This document shows, piece after piece, positions 1-7,803 of a stretch of DNA of 21,770 bases. Position numbers and translations under genes: made by a program. The DNA is from Armatimonadota bacterium (GTDB lineage: Bacteria > Armatimonadota > Zipacnadia > Zipacnadales > UBA11051): positions 8,558 to 30,327 of the forward strand of contig DPJP01000129.1 of the NCBI GenBank assembly GCA_003542955.1, in the 5' to 3' direction. The notes under the pieces were generated by a model. That model was not told the DNA's origin, ran no database searches, and saw nothing but the letters and a program-made list of their open reading frames with translations. The stretch's first letter is position 1, and every line of letters starts with the position of its first letter.

Positions 1-2
1 CG

Positions 3-200
3 AGGTTCTTTCTGGATGCGAATCGCTTTGCCGCCTGGGACCTGATCTGCTCGATCGAACAGGATCGGCAGCCCGTTTCCAACGCCTACAACGCGCGGGT
101 TGCGCTGGAGATGATCCAGGGCATCTACGCCTCCCACCTGCGTGGAGGCAAGGTCTGCTTCCCGCTGGAGGACAGAGCGCATCCGCTGGACGATGCGTAG
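3..200 (+). CDS. C-terminal end of a Gfo/Idh/MocA-type oxidoreductase (5' truncated by window)
   Basis: An open frame enters from the left edge and ends at TAG 198-200, giving 65 residues. The tail contains NARVALEMIQGIYASHLRGG followed by a short Leu/Pro-rich end. This is the usual closing helix and tail of Gfo/Idh/MocA family NAD(P)-dependent dehydrogenases, where a helix of the type 'MIQGIYxSHxxGRRVxLPL' closes the C-terminal alpha/beta domain. The N-terminal Rossmann fold and catalytic Lys lie outside the window, so substrate cannot be inferred. Such enzymes act in the cytoplasm on sugars, inositols or amino-sugars, which fits the carbohydrate theme of the neighbourhood. Family assignment rests on the tail only. 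Confidence 0.7.
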   Translation, partial: RFFLDANRFAAWDLICSIEQDRQPVSNAYNARVALEMIQGIYASHLRGGKVCFPLEDRAHPLDDA

Positions 201-377
201 GTGCGAAGGCACCAGACCTTCTCTGCAGGAACGCGGTGATACGTGAAGCACTGCGGCTATCGCCTCTCTCCGCCAGCGGCGGCGGCAACCGAGGCCGGCC
301 CAAGCGCGCCCTGAACCGCATCCGGATGGAAGGGAGTCGTGGCTCTTCTGTGTAATAAGCATGGTGTCCCCCGAATC
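201..377. other. Intergenic stretch after the oxidoreductase
   Basis: No convincing gene is seen between the oxidoreductase stop and the transposase stub. The right-hand end holds the first unit of the tandem 28-bp repeat. The minus-strand frame of the transposase stub stays open through this stretch, but beyond the repeat its translation shows no transposase-like residues. Confidence 0.4.
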
Positions 378-405
378 TGTAATGAGTATGGTGTCCCCGG
401 AATTC
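351..405 (+). repeat. Tandem pair of the dispersed 'atggtgtccccggaa' element (28-bp period)
   Basis: Two direct units start at 351 (tgtaataagcatggtgtccc) and 379 (tgtaatgagtatggtgtccc), exactly 28 bases apart, with the second continuing ccggaattc. They differ at a few positions only. The same core recurs at 4030-4047 and 7786-7803 and, in decayed or inverted form, at 743-765 and 12902-12927. Here the pair sits at the point where the antisense transposase stub loses its homology, so the element may be a mobile-element end or a REP-like sequence. That origin is inference. Confidence 0.75.
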
Positions 406-650
406 GTGGTTGGCAGATTCAGGACCGCCTTCGCCACGAAACACCGCGCAAGCGCGCGCCGGTCCTTCTGCTTGCGACCCATCCACTGCAGAGCACCAGA
501 AGGCATGTGCATGTGCTCCTCAATCCGCGCAACCTCCAGCACCGCAACCAACTGCTGCTGCTTCTCTGTCAGCGGCTCACCCAGCGAATGCTCCCGATGC
601 GGGAACAGAGTCGCTTGTATGTGCCCCCAAATCTGTGCTACGCTCTGCAT
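402..650 (-). pseudogene. Truncated DDE transposase, N-terminal stub (IS5/IS4-superfamily-like)
   Basis: Reading the minus strand from ATG 650-648 gives about 80 residues that include LGEPLTEKQQQLVAVLEVAR and then RRALARCFVAKAVLNLPTT. The motif order 'LTEKxQQLVxVLExxRIE...DRxALARxFVAKAVxNLPTT' is the N-terminal, non-catalytic domain of a widespread group of IS5/IS4-like transposases (family knowledge, from memory). After NLPTT the frame runs directly into the tandem repeat (residues NSGDTILI) and no DDE catalytic core follows, so the gene is broken. The fragment ends exactly where the dispersed element begins, which suggests deletion or recombination at the repeat. I see no terminal inverted repeats or target duplication. 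Confidence 0.7.
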
Positions 651-742
651 GCTCTCGTCTCCTTCGGGTCTCAGTCTTCGTGGTAGAAACAGATTCAATG
701 AGGAGCCGAGAGTTCCTCTATCGTGACTTCTGCAACTACCTC

Positions 743-765
743 TGGTGTCCTCGGAACTCCCGGAA
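743..765 (+). repeat. Decayed copy of the dispersed element
   Basis: The sequence tggtgtcctcggaactcc matches the dispersed core with one internal change and is followed by a second cggaactc, giving a short 9-bp tandem. It lies 35 bases before the start of the LamG protein gene. On the minus strand it reads TGA-G-TTCCGGG, similar to the stop-codon junctions seen at the other copies. Confidence 0.45.
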
Positions 766-799
766 CTCAAACAGCTTAGGGGTAAACGTGAGGCGGGAC

Positions 800-3700
800 A
801 TGGTCATGCGAGTATCTTCGCTCCTTCGCCAGGTGACAGCCGTGGTGCTTGCATTGTGCGCGGGGCATTGCTTCGCGGAAACGGGGCTGGTAGCTCACTA
901 CACGTTTGCTGAAAGCAGGGGGGACACCGCCGTTGACTCGAGCGGCAACGGGAACGATGGGACCATCGTCGATGCTTCCCGGGTTAGCACAGCGAACGGA
1001 TATGCTCTCAAGTTTGGTGGCGCGGATTCGAGGGTCATTCTGGGAAGCGACCCGCGAATCGGCACGGCAGGCGACAGCGCCTTCATGGCCTGGATCAGAC
1101 TGGATGCGCCGATTGCGGATGCCACCACCAACTGGACGATCTTCAGCAATGAGGTGCTCGGCCAATCGGGTCGCATGCTCCGGGTGGACGGAGCAACCTC
1201 CAAGCTGTGCTTCAGGAACAACTCCACGAGCAACGGCACCGAGCCGGTCATCTCCGACAGGCCTCTTGCCAAGCACACCTTCTACCATGTCGCGGTCGTG
1301 AGGAAGGGCGATACCGCCACGCTGTTTGTCGATGGACTTGCAGACGTCAGCGGCCCATGTAAGGGACAGGCTCCCGCGACCGAACCCTTCACTCTCTCGT
1401 GCTCAGGTCAGCCGATCGACGGACTCATCGGTACGACCAGGATCTACGATCGGGCACTCTCCGCGGGAGAGGTGATGGCGGAGTACCGAAAAGACGCGGG
1501 TGTGATGGGGAAGGACACCTCCAGCTTCGGCAGGATCAGGGTAACGCCATTCCTCTACCTCGATGAGGGCGAGGTGATTGCCGCTCTGGACCTCACCGGG
1601 ATACTCCCGGTGGCTCACGGAGAGGAAGTTTCCATCACGCTGTCGGAGGCACAGCGCGGCGTAATCGAGGCCCGGGAGATCTCGCCGATCCCGGACTCCG
1701 GAGAGCAGGACTGTATCTTCAGCACTCAGGAACTGTTGCCCGGAGACTACAAGGTTCAGGCGGTGGTGAGGGAGGCGGCGGGCAAGGAGAAGGCCTCCTC
1801 CGAGTTCAGTTTCACGTACCCCCGGGGGCTCCCCGCAGTGCCGCCACCGGCAAGCGTGACGGTACCTGCGCTCCCGCCGCCCCCACCGCCTGTTGAATAC
1901 CAACTCGATCTGGGGAAGGGCGGCGGACTGCTCCTGACGGTGCGCGGCGAGAGGTATCCCATAGAAACCTACTGCTCGTACCCAAACGGGGGCTACAACA
2001 GACTGACCGTGTCTGACGCCCCTGCCGACGCCGAGGCAGGATGGCAGGTTTCTACACAGAGGCTGGATGCGATCACCTACGAGGTGAAAGCGGCCGGGCA
2101 ATTCTACTCGATCGACCGATTGGTGAAGTTGTATCCCGACAGAGTTAGCGTCGAGGATACAGTCGTCAACACGACACCGGAGGCACTGGGGATGTTCCTG
2201 GGCAGCACCCTCGACGCCAGCGGAAAGGGCTTTGAGCGCGCGTTCCTGGCTGGCAATGAGGCAACCGAGACCAGGAGCCCGGTCAAGCTCGGCGCGAACT
2301 CCACCGTCTTTCTGGGGAAGCCGAACCTCGGGATCGGTATGATAGCGCTCGATGACGTCTTCATCGCGCAATCCAGGGGCACCTTCGCCCAGGGCCAGGC
2401 TTCGCTGCTCTCCGACAGCTTCGCAATGGATGTTGGCGCATCATACACGCTGGAGTGGGCGATATACCCGCAAAGCACCGGCGACTACTACGACTTCATC
2501 AACGCCGTGAGGACGGTCGAGAACCGCAACGGGACGATCGATGGTGGACTGGGGATCAACCACTACGTGCGAGACGGCGCGGACCCCTCGAAAGAGTACA
2601 TCGAGTCACGAGGGCTCAAGTACCTTGTCATCGGGGGGCTGACCCATCCCGCGGACGACAACCAGGTCTCCCTTGAAGGCGTGGAGTTCCTGAGCTATCC
2701 AAAGGAGAGGCAGCGCCTCACAGAGCGCATCGCGGCGGTGCAGAAGCTGTACCCGGACCTGAAGATGGGTTTCCACATCGCTCACAGCCTGTATGCCACC
2801 GACCGGCCGCGAGAGACTATGCCCGACTCGCTCGTGACGAATCCCGACGGCTCGCTGCCGCTCTACAGCGAAGGGGAATGGTATTTCAGTGACGAGAGAC
2901 TGAGCCAGGGCTGGCGCTGGCGTACGTACTACGCCACCCCGAATAACAGGCTCGGGCAGGCACTGATGAAGAGCGTGGACGTGATGGTCGATGAGATGGG
3001 CTGCAAGCTCGCCTTCATGGACGGCTTTGGCGCGTGCTACGGAGCCGATTTCACCTACGACACCTGGGATGGCCATACTGCCGAACTCGATCCGGAGACG
3101 AAGACCATCGGGCAAAAGAAGGCTTCGGTCGCCCTGCTCCAGCAGGAGGCGATGGTTGCCTTTGCCAGGAGGATGCACTCCAAAGGCGCCACGGTGATCG
3201 CGAATGGCACCTCGCCCACTCGGACGGTCATGCGCGAGACCTACATCATCCACGACAGCGAGATTGTTGCCGGCCCCTGGATGCACCTGACGCCGACGCC
3301 GGCCGCGTTGGCGAACCCTGACGCCGTGATGGACAAGGGAGACCAGGGAGCGCTCTGCCTGTACCGAGACCTGCAGGACAAGCTGCGGTTCGGCAATCTG
3401 TTCTTCCATTACGGAGACCTTGGCGTTCATCTGCCCAGGAAGCAGATCTCTGCGTACATGTATCCCCTCACCTTCGAGGAATTGCATGCTGGGTATGTGA
3501 AGGGCCGGCAGAGGCTGGTCACCCTGAACCCGGGAGTGTACGGGTGGCGCGGAGACCGGAGTCTGCACCAGGCGTATCTCTCCGATGCGCGGGGCGTGAT
3601 CGTACCGAGCTCCTTCATGACCACGGTGGACGCTGAGGGGGCTCGCACCAGACTGGACTTGGGAGAGAACGAGACCGCAGTGCTGAGGAGGATCCCGGTC

Positions 3701-3952
3701 ACGCTCACCGCGGAGCAGCCGGTCAATGTGGTGACGGTGCAGTACGATGAGAGTGCCATTGTCCTTGTGATGAACGGGACGGGCGCTTCGACGTTGACGG
3801 TGAGCGACGGAGATTTTCGTGTCCGGCCGAACACCGAATATGCTGTCAACGGGAAGCGTATTGAGAGTGGCCCCGAAGGGGTCCTGCAGCTTTCGTTGGA
3901 CCTCGACGGGGAGACGGTCGTGGAGGTAGGTAACGGCATGGGCGTGGGATGA
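800..3952 (+). CDS. Secreted LamG-domain protein with glycosidase-like TIM barrel
   Basis: The 1050-residue product begins MVMRVSSLLRQVTAVVLALC, a signal peptide probably cut after CFA. I chose ATG 800 because GTGAGG lies 7 bases upstream; the frame is open to 410 but that part overlaps the antisense transposase stub. Residues about 35-225 form a LamG/concanavalin-like domain (GLVAHYTF, DSSGNGNDGTI, IYDRALSAGEV). An Ig-like segment follows, then a Pro-rich linker at about 342-367. The rest looks like a beta-sandwich, a TIM barrel (KMGFHIAHS near 655, LAFMDGFG near 737, VIANGTSPTR near 800) and a C-terminal beta domain. The barrel resembles clan GH-D/GH13-type glycosidase barrels, and the Asp in FMDGFG is a candidate nucleophile, but I cannot place it in a named GH family. 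Probable exported polysaccharide-binding hydrolase. Confidence 0.75.
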   Translation: MVMRVSSLLRQVTAVVLALCAGHCFAETGLVAHYTFAESRGDTAVDSSGNGNDGTIVDASRVSTANGYALKFGGADSRVILGSDPRIGTAGDSAFMAWIRLDAPIADATTNWTIFSNEVLGQSGRMLRVDGATSKLCFRNNSTSNGTEPVISDRPLAKHTFYHVAVVRKGDTATLFVDGLADVSGPCKGQAPATEPFTLSCSGQPIDGLIGTTRIYDRALSAGEVMAEYRKDAGVMGKDTSSFGRIRVTPFLYLDEGEVIAALDLTGILPVAHGEEVSITLSEAQRGVIEAREISPIPDSGEQDCIFSTQELLPGDYKVQAVVREAAGKEKASSEFSFTYPRGLPAVPPPASVTVPALPPPPPPVEYQLDLGKGGGLLLTVRGERYPIETYCSYPNGGYNRLTVSDAPADAEAGWQVSTQRLDAITYEVKAAGQFYSIDRLVKLYPDRVSVEDTVVNTTPEALGMFLGSTLDASGKGFERAFLAGNEATETRSPVKLGANSTVFLGKPNLGIGMIALDDVFIAQSRGTFAQGQASLLSDSFAMDVGASYTLEWAIYPQSTGDYYDFINAVRTVENRNGTIDGGLGINHYVRDGADPSKEYIESRGLKYLVIGGLTHPADDNQVSLEGVEFLSYPKERQRLTERIAAVQKLYPDLKMGFHIAHSLYATDRPRETMPDSLVTNPDGSLPLYSEGEWYFSDERLSQGWRWRTYYATPNNRLGQALMKSVDVMVDEMGCKLAFMDGFGACYGADFTYDTWDGHTAELDPETKTIGQKKASVALLQQEAMVAFARRMHSKGATVIANGTSPTRTVMRETYIIHDSEIVAGPWMHLTPTPAALANPDAVMDKGDQGALCLYRDLQDKLRFGNLFFHYGDLGVHLPRKQISAYMYPLTFEELHAGYVKGRQRLVTLNPGVYGWRGDRSLHQAYLSDARGVIVPSSFMTTVDAEGARTRLDLGENETAVLRRIPVTLTAEQPVNVVTVQYDESAIVLVMNGTGASTLTVSDGDFRVRPNTEYAVNGKRIESGPEGVLQLSLDLDGETVVEVGNGMGVG

Positions 3953-3971
3953 GGCGCTGGGGGCGCGGGAA

Positions 3972-4000
3972 CGGCGAGAGGCACTCCACCTGGCTCGCCG
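3972..4000 (+). terminator. Possible terminator hairpin of the LamG protein gene
   Basis: The arms cggcgag (3972-3978) and ctcgccg (3994-4000) pair perfectly over 7 bp around a 15-base loop, 19 bases after the stop codon. There is no T-tract, so Rho-independent action is uncertain. Confidence 0.3.
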
Positions 4001-4029
4001 CGCGGTGACTGTGGACGAATTGTGAGACG

Positions 4030-4047
4030 AGTATGGTGTCCCCGGAA
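4030..4047 (+). repeat. Dispersed element copy flush with the M55 peptidase stop codon
   Basis: The 18-mer agtatggtgtccccggaa is identical to the core of the 379-405 unit. Its last base touches the minus-strand stop codon (4048-4050) with no gap, so the mRNA of the peptidase reads TAG then TTCCGGGGACACCATACT. Similarity continues on the other side (tgtgagacg against tgtaatgag). Confidence 0.75.
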
Positions 4048-4830
4048 CTAGAAGCTGTAGATGCTCAGCGCGTTGTCGCAGACACCCTCACGCACGCGGT
4101 GTTCGGCGCCCTCGATCTGCTCCCAGGTCCACTCGTCCGGGGCAGGTTCCACGAGCGTCTCGAGCCGCACCTGCGCGGGGAAGTCGATGGTGAACGGCTT
4201 CACCAGCCCGCCGCGGGTCATGGCTTCCCTCGCGCCCGCACGGATCAGCTCGCGCGTCGTCGCCGGTGAGAGCAGTTGCGCGCATTGCCGGGCATAGCCC
4301 TTCTTCACCGCTACGGTTACACAGTGCTCGCCAAAGAACTCAGTCGCCTCGCGGCAGGCTGCCTCGTCGCCGGTCACGAAGACGCAGGGGATGCCGAAGT
4401 GGCCCATCTCGATGGCCCCCTGGCCCAGCTCGCCCATCTCCCGGCCGTTGTACCAGTAGCGCGCGTCGGTCGTGTGGTTCTGCGTGTGGCACAGTACGCC
4501 GTCCCTGGTGCGGTTCATCGAGTGGGCGCCGACCTGCATCCCGAGGTCGAAGCCCTCATCCATGCCCCAGCCGGCGGGGAAGCCGGTCCCGCAGATGTAC
4601 TCGGCGCCCGGGTGCATCAACTCGGGCACCATGTTGCAGGGCCAGCCGTGGCCGTCGAGCACGACAACGTGCGATGCTCCGCCGTCGTAGCAGCCGTCGA
4701 CGGCCGCGTTGACATCGCTCATGAGCAGACGGCGCGAGGCCTCGTAGGCCGCGCCCCCGGACGGGCCGCACTGGCTCCAGAGCGTAACGCCGCTGATGCC
4801 CTCGAGATCGGTAAGTATGTAGACGCGCAT
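4048..4830 (-). CDS. M55 family metallopeptidase (DppA-like D-aminopeptidase)
   Basis: The 260-residue product starts MRVYILTDLEGISGV and has the usual length of the M55 family. DppA of Bacillus subtilis is a zinc D-aminopeptidase whose ligands include D8, E10, H60, H104 and E133 (family knowledge). Here D8 and E10 are in the same places, H61 is in LDGHG, H103 in GAHS and E131/E134 in NGREMGELG; TGDE (153-156) and KKGY (176-179) are also typical. The ATG at 4830 is preceded by GGGAGG at 7 bases; the frame is open further upstream but without a family match. No signal peptide is seen, so it should be cytoplasmic and act on D-amino-acid peptides, perhaps from peptidoglycan. No dipeptide transporter gene is adjacent, unlike the dpp operon. 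Confidence 0.92.
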   Translation of the reverse strand: MRVYILTDLEGISGVTLWSQCGPSGGAAYEASRRLLMSDVNAAVDGCYDGGASHVVVLDGHGWPCNMVPELMHPGAEYICGTGFPAGWGMDEGFDLGMQVGAHSMNRTRDGVLCHTQNHTTDARYWYNGREMGELGQGAIEMGHFGIPCVFVTGDEAACREATEFFGEHCVTVAVKKGYARQCAQLLSPATTRELIRAGAREAMTRGGLVKPFTIDFPAQVRLETLVEPAPDEWTWEQIEGAEHRVREGVCDNALSIYSF

Positions 4831-4991
4831 AGTGATCCTCCCGCAACAAGATCTGTGTGAGTGCAGTGTTGGGCATGATGGCCGCGTGCCAACCCCGGCC
4901 GGGCTCCCGGACGCAGGCCGCAGACGTGCCCGGCTACAGACGCGGCTACCCGCGGAGCGATGGCGCTTGCCGCGAGCCGGAGCAAAGTGGA

Positions 4992-5018
4992 AGTGCCGGG
5001 CCAATCCGGCCCGGCACT
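4992..5018 (-). terminator. Perfect 11-bp hairpin downstream of the prepilin gene
   Basis: The arms agtgccgggcc (4992-5002) and ggcccggcact (5008-5018) pair perfectly around the loop aatcc. It lies about 90 bases after the prepilin stop and 160 bases before the peptidase start, on the same strand. The minus-strand sequence after it (tccactttgc) has only a weak T-run, so it could be a terminator or an mRNA 3'-end stabiliser that separates the two genes. Confidence 0.5.
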
Positions 5019-5109
5019 CCCGCCATTGTGGCGTTGCCGCGCAATCGCCACGATGTCCGCGGCACTGACTATCCCGCGGGCGTCGTGATGCTGCCGGACC
5101 GCGTAGCGG

Positions 5110-5745
5110 CTACGGCGTCCACATGTTGGCGTCCGGCGGGGCCACCGTGCCGCTCCAGGCGCTGTAGGAGGTCCTGGAGAGCCACTTGCCGTGGCCGTCG
5201 CCGAAGCACATGTTGGCGCCGTCGTTGTGGTTGGGCCGCGGCGGCACGGCGTTATCGGCCTGGTCCACGGTTCCATCGATGAGATAGTAGCGGCTCGTGC
5301 CGTCGGCGAGAACACCGGCATCTCCCATGACGATCAGTTGGGCCGGCGCCTTCATGTTCCCCAGGGAGAGAGTGCTACAGAGGCGATTCATGCCGTAGCC
5401 GACGCTCGTGGTGTTGCTCAGGCCACCGTTCCACCCATAGGTTGCGTCGGAGGGGCAGCGATGCAGCTGAGTGTTCTTGATATACGGCTGCAGCAGGCCC
5501 GGCCAGGTCAGGTAGGCCGGGGGAGGGGTGGGGTTGCCATACTGAGCGGCCGGCACCCACATCTCGTCATAGTCCTGAGCGTACTGCAGGAACCCCAGCC
5601 CGATCTGCTTGACGTTGGACAGGCACGACGACTGCCGAGCCTTCTCGCGAGCCCTGGCAAAGACAGGGAACAGAATAGCGGCGAGAATGGCAATTATGGC
5701 AATCACAACCAACAACTCGATCAGCGTAAACCCACGTTGCTTCAT
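5110..5745 (-). CDS. Prepilin-type N-terminal methylation / H-X9-DG domain protein
   Basis: The 211-residue product begins [20 protein letters not shown], a type III signal peptide: short basic leader, Gly before the methylated Phe, Glu at mature position 5 and a hydrophobic helix. It should be processed by a PilD-type peptidase and sit in the inner membrane or a pseudopilus. The segment [19 protein letters not shown] with LQYAQDYDE follows. Near the C-terminus [12 protein letters not shown] fits the H-X9-DG motif exactly: His, nine residues, Asp-Gly. The start at 5745 is supported by AGGAGG nine bases upstream. These proteins occur in many paralogues in Armatimonadota and Planctomycetota; their exact substrate or pilus partner is unknown. 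No secretion machinery is encoded nearby, so this is an orphan copy. Confidence 0.93.
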   Translation of the reverse strand: MKQRGFTLIELLVVIAIIAILAAILFPVFARAREKARQSSCLSNVKQIGLGFLQYAQDYDEMWVPAAQYGNPTPPPAYLTWPGLLQPYIKNTQLHRCPSDATYGWNGGLSNTTSVGYGMNRLCSTLSLGNMKAPAQLIVMGDAGVLADGTSRYYLIDGTVDQADNAVPPRPNHNDGANMCFGDGHGKWLSRTSYSAWSGTVAPPDANMWTP

Positions 5746-5807
5746 CGTACTTCGCCTCCTGGCATAGTTCTGTGAACGACCATGCACCCACCGCACAGCC
5801 AAGAGAA

Positions 5808-5823
5808 TGGGGCTTGCGCCCCA
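5808..5823 (-). terminator. Putative intrinsic terminator between the glycosyltransferase and prepilin genes
   Basis: The 6-bp arms tggggc (5808-5813) and gcccca (5818-5823) enclose a tetraloop. On the minus strand the stem is followed by ttctcttggc, a pyrimidine/T-rich tract. It lies about 107 bases after the glycosyltransferase stop and 62 before the prepilin start, so it should end the upstream transcript, or act as an attenuator for the prepilin gene. Confidence 0.45.
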
Positions 5824-5900
5824 GACTCGTCACTAGTGTTCGACGCCTCCGTGTGGAATCCTTCTCCACTCAGTCGCTGCCTGACGTGTGCCCCAGAACA

Positions 5901-5932
5901 CCGGAATCCCGGCATCCCGGCATCCCGGAATC
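5901..5932. repeat. Four 8-bp tandem units overlapping a stop codon
   Basis: The units ccggaatc, ccggcatc, ccggcatc and ccggaatc follow each other without gaps. The last unit shares two bases with the glycosyltransferase stop codon (5931-5933), so on the minus strand TGA is followed at once by TTCCGGGATG. The adjacent gtgccccagaa (5887-5897) may be a decayed piece of the dispersed element. Confidence 0.7.
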
Positions 5933-7460
5933 AACTGCGGAACGGGATCGTCCAGTAGCCCCATACATCGAAAAGCTGGTAGCCAATCAGCGCATAGAGC
6001 CCCTGCGCCAGCACCAGCAGCATTGCGGGTCCCGGCTGGGTCAGCCTGAGCGTGCGGACCGCGCCGGCGGCGCCCAGCAGGCAGAGCGGCATGGCGAACA
6101 GCAGCAGGCGTGACCATTCCGCCCTGGCCGCGCCGCTGAGATCGAGCAACAGCAGCACCGCCAGCGAGGACCACAGGAGCAGTATGCCGCGGCCGCGCAC
6201 GCGGCGCTGCCAGACCAGCGCGGCCACGACCAGTACGCTGCTCGACCAGCCCAGGCCAATCATGAACTCGACCGGGTTGAGCAGCGCCCAGGTGAGCAAG
6301 GGGCGCGGCAAGTCGTGCAGGTACAGCTTCGTGCGCAAGTCCCCCGAGACCCGTGCCACCCCAACCAGGTCGATGCCCAGGCCGAACTGAACCGCCAGCA
6401 GCACCGCAAAGGCTCCCAGCGCGTACAGTCCCAGAATCCCCAGCTGAGCCGTCGCGACGCTCGCGGCCCGGTCGCCGCCGCGCCCCAACCCGCGACAGGC
6501 CGCCAATCCCACGAACAGAGCCCCGATTGCGCCGGCTACCACGAAGCCGAAGCTCAGGAATATACCGAGGCCTGCCAGCAGGCCGGCGACACTCGCGGCA
6601 GCCCACGAGCCCCGACGGCCACGGGCCGCGTGGTACAGGAGCAGCGCGATGCACGTCGCCAGGAGGGGATAGAGCTGGTCGATGGAGGAAGTGAACCAGG
6701 TGAGCGAGGGCGTCACTGCGTAGAGCGCGGTGATCAGCAGAGCGGCGCGGCCCCCGCCCAGACGGCGTGCCAGGGCGAAGACCGGGAAGACGCCCAGGGC
6801 GCCCAGCAGCGGGAAGAGCAGCCCGATCATCGTTGCCGCGCCGACATCCGGCCCCGAAAGATGCAATTGCCACAGGCGATTGAGGACATCCGCCACCTCG
6901 CTGGTGCGGGTGTAGGAGCACATCCAGAGGAGCGATTCCATCAGCCCCTGCAGGGCGGGGGAGCGCAGGTACCAGCGGCGCAGGGCCGCATGCAGCAGCA
7001 TGGCCCCGGGTGACTGCGTGGCGGCATGCAGGCGAAGGTTGGCCATCCGCTGGGGGTACTCGCGCGCCAGGGCCAACGAATCAGGGCTGTCCACGGCGGT
7101 GTTGAAGTAGCTGTTGGACCCGTCGCAGATGATCGTGGAGGCTATCGTGACAATGCCCGAGGGGGTCGCGGCGCGGGTGCCGATGGTGCAGGCGCAGGCA
7201 CAGATGAATGCCGCGCCGAGCACCCAGTGGGCGCGGGCCCTCGGGGCGCGCAGCGCGCCGGCCAACGCCGCCAGCAGCAGCCCGAGCGCGGCGAACGGGA
7301 AGAGCAGAAGAGCGCTCCAGGTGTAGTGGGAGTGCGCGAACCAGTGCTGGTTGGGAACCTCCAGCCGCAGAAGCCCCGTATAGACCAGCGCCAGGAATGC
7401 CGCCGTGACTGCGGTCGCTCCGAGCGCCAGACGCCAGGCAAGGGTGAAACGCTTGAGCAT
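5931..7460 (-). CDS. Multi-pass membrane protein, GT-C-type glycosyltransferase-like
   Basis: The 509-residue product starts MLKRFTLAWRLALG and carries roughly ten to twelve hydrophobic segments of membrane-spanning length. A soluble loop after the second or third helix contains CDGSNSYF, and an acidic residue in that first large loop is where GT-C (ArnT/PMT/GT39-like) enzymes hold a catalytic Asp. The middle part (PVFALARRLGGGRAALLITA, ATCIALLLYHAARG) resembles the membrane core of dolichyl- or polyprenyl-phosphate sugar transferases. I see no single diagnostic motif, so the family is inferred from topology. The start at 7460 has only a weak upstream GGATCGAG; the frame is open far upstream through non-coding-looking sequence. 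It probably acts in the inner membrane on lipid-linked sugars. The stop codon is embedded in an 8-bp tandem repeat. Confidence 0.65.
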   Translation of the reverse strand: MLKRFTLAWRLALGATAVTAAFLALVYTGLLRLEVPNQHWFAHSHYTWSALLLFPFAALGLLLAALAGALRAPRARAHWVLGAAFICACACTIGTRAATPSGIVTIASTIICDGSNSYFNTAVDSPDSLALAREYPQRMANLRLHAATQSPGAMLLHAALRRWYLRSPALQGLMESLLWMCSYTRTSEVADVLNRLWQLHLSGPDVGAATMIGLLFPLLGALGVFPVFALARRLGGGRAALLITALYAVTPSLTWFTSSIDQLYPLLATCIALLLYHAARGRRGSWAAASVAGLLAGLGIFLSFGFVVAGAIGALFVGLAACRGLGRGGDRAASVATAQLGILGLYALGAFAVLLAVQFGLGIDLVGVARVSGDLRTKLYLHDLPRPLLTWALLNPVEFMIGLGWSSSVLVVAALVWQRRVRGRGILLLWSSLAVLLLLDLSGAARAEWSRLLLFAMPLCLLGAAGAVRTLRLTQPGPAMLLVLAQGLYALIGYQLFDVWGYWTIPFRS

Positions 7461-7785
7461 GGCTCGATCCAGTATCGCTCTCAGATGGCGCCACTGCGAG
7501 AAGGCCGGCCTGTGCCGAGAGTGCGGCCGCGCGATTGCTTCCCAATGCGCCGCGTATGCTACTCGACCCAACGCGCAACTCGGTCTCTGTCCTTCTCCGC
7601 TGCCGGCGCCGCTTCCTCTGCTGCCCTTCTCCCAATGTTGAGACAGCATGTCTACCAGACAGACGTGGCACAAACGGAGCGCTGCATGCCGTCGCAGCCT
7701 GAACCCGTGTGGCTGCCCTGCGTGGGCTTCTGCACCGGGCCCCCTGCGTCCGGGCGACCGGGAGTTGTGGCCTCTCTGCGCGATA
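7461..7785. other. Intergenic stretch upstream of the glycosyltransferase
   Basis: I see no gene in this roughly 325-base gap. It contains a pyrimidine-rich block on the plus strand (about 7580-7630). The minus frame of the glycosyltransferase stays open across it, but the translation is rich in Arg, Ala and His and resembles nothing. It probably holds the glycosyltransferase promoter, which I cannot pinpoint. Confidence 0.35.
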
Positions 7786-7803
7786 AGTATGGTGTCCCCG
7801 GAG
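7786..7803 (+). repeat. Dispersed element copy flush with the propeller gene stop codon
   Basis: The 18-mer agtatggtgtccccggag differs from the 4030-4047 copy only in its last base. It abuts the minus-strand stop codon at 7804-7806 with no gap, so the gene reads TAA then CTCCGGGGACACCATACT. Upstream bases cgata resemble the other copies (taata, gacg) only loosely. Confidence 0.75.

Noticed and set aside
410..799. Upstream extension of the LamG protein frame (130 codons)
   Set aside because: It is antisense to a recognisable transposase stub, lacks protein-like composition, and the signal peptide and ribosome binding site place the start at 800.
1403..2371. Long minus-strand open frame under the LamG gene
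   Set aside because: Antisense shadow of a high-GC gene; Arg/His/Gly-rich, no domain, while the plus frame encodes clear LamG and barrel motifs.
2606..3568. Second long minus-strand open frame under the LamG gene
   Set aside because: Same reason: shadow caused by high GC in third codon positions.
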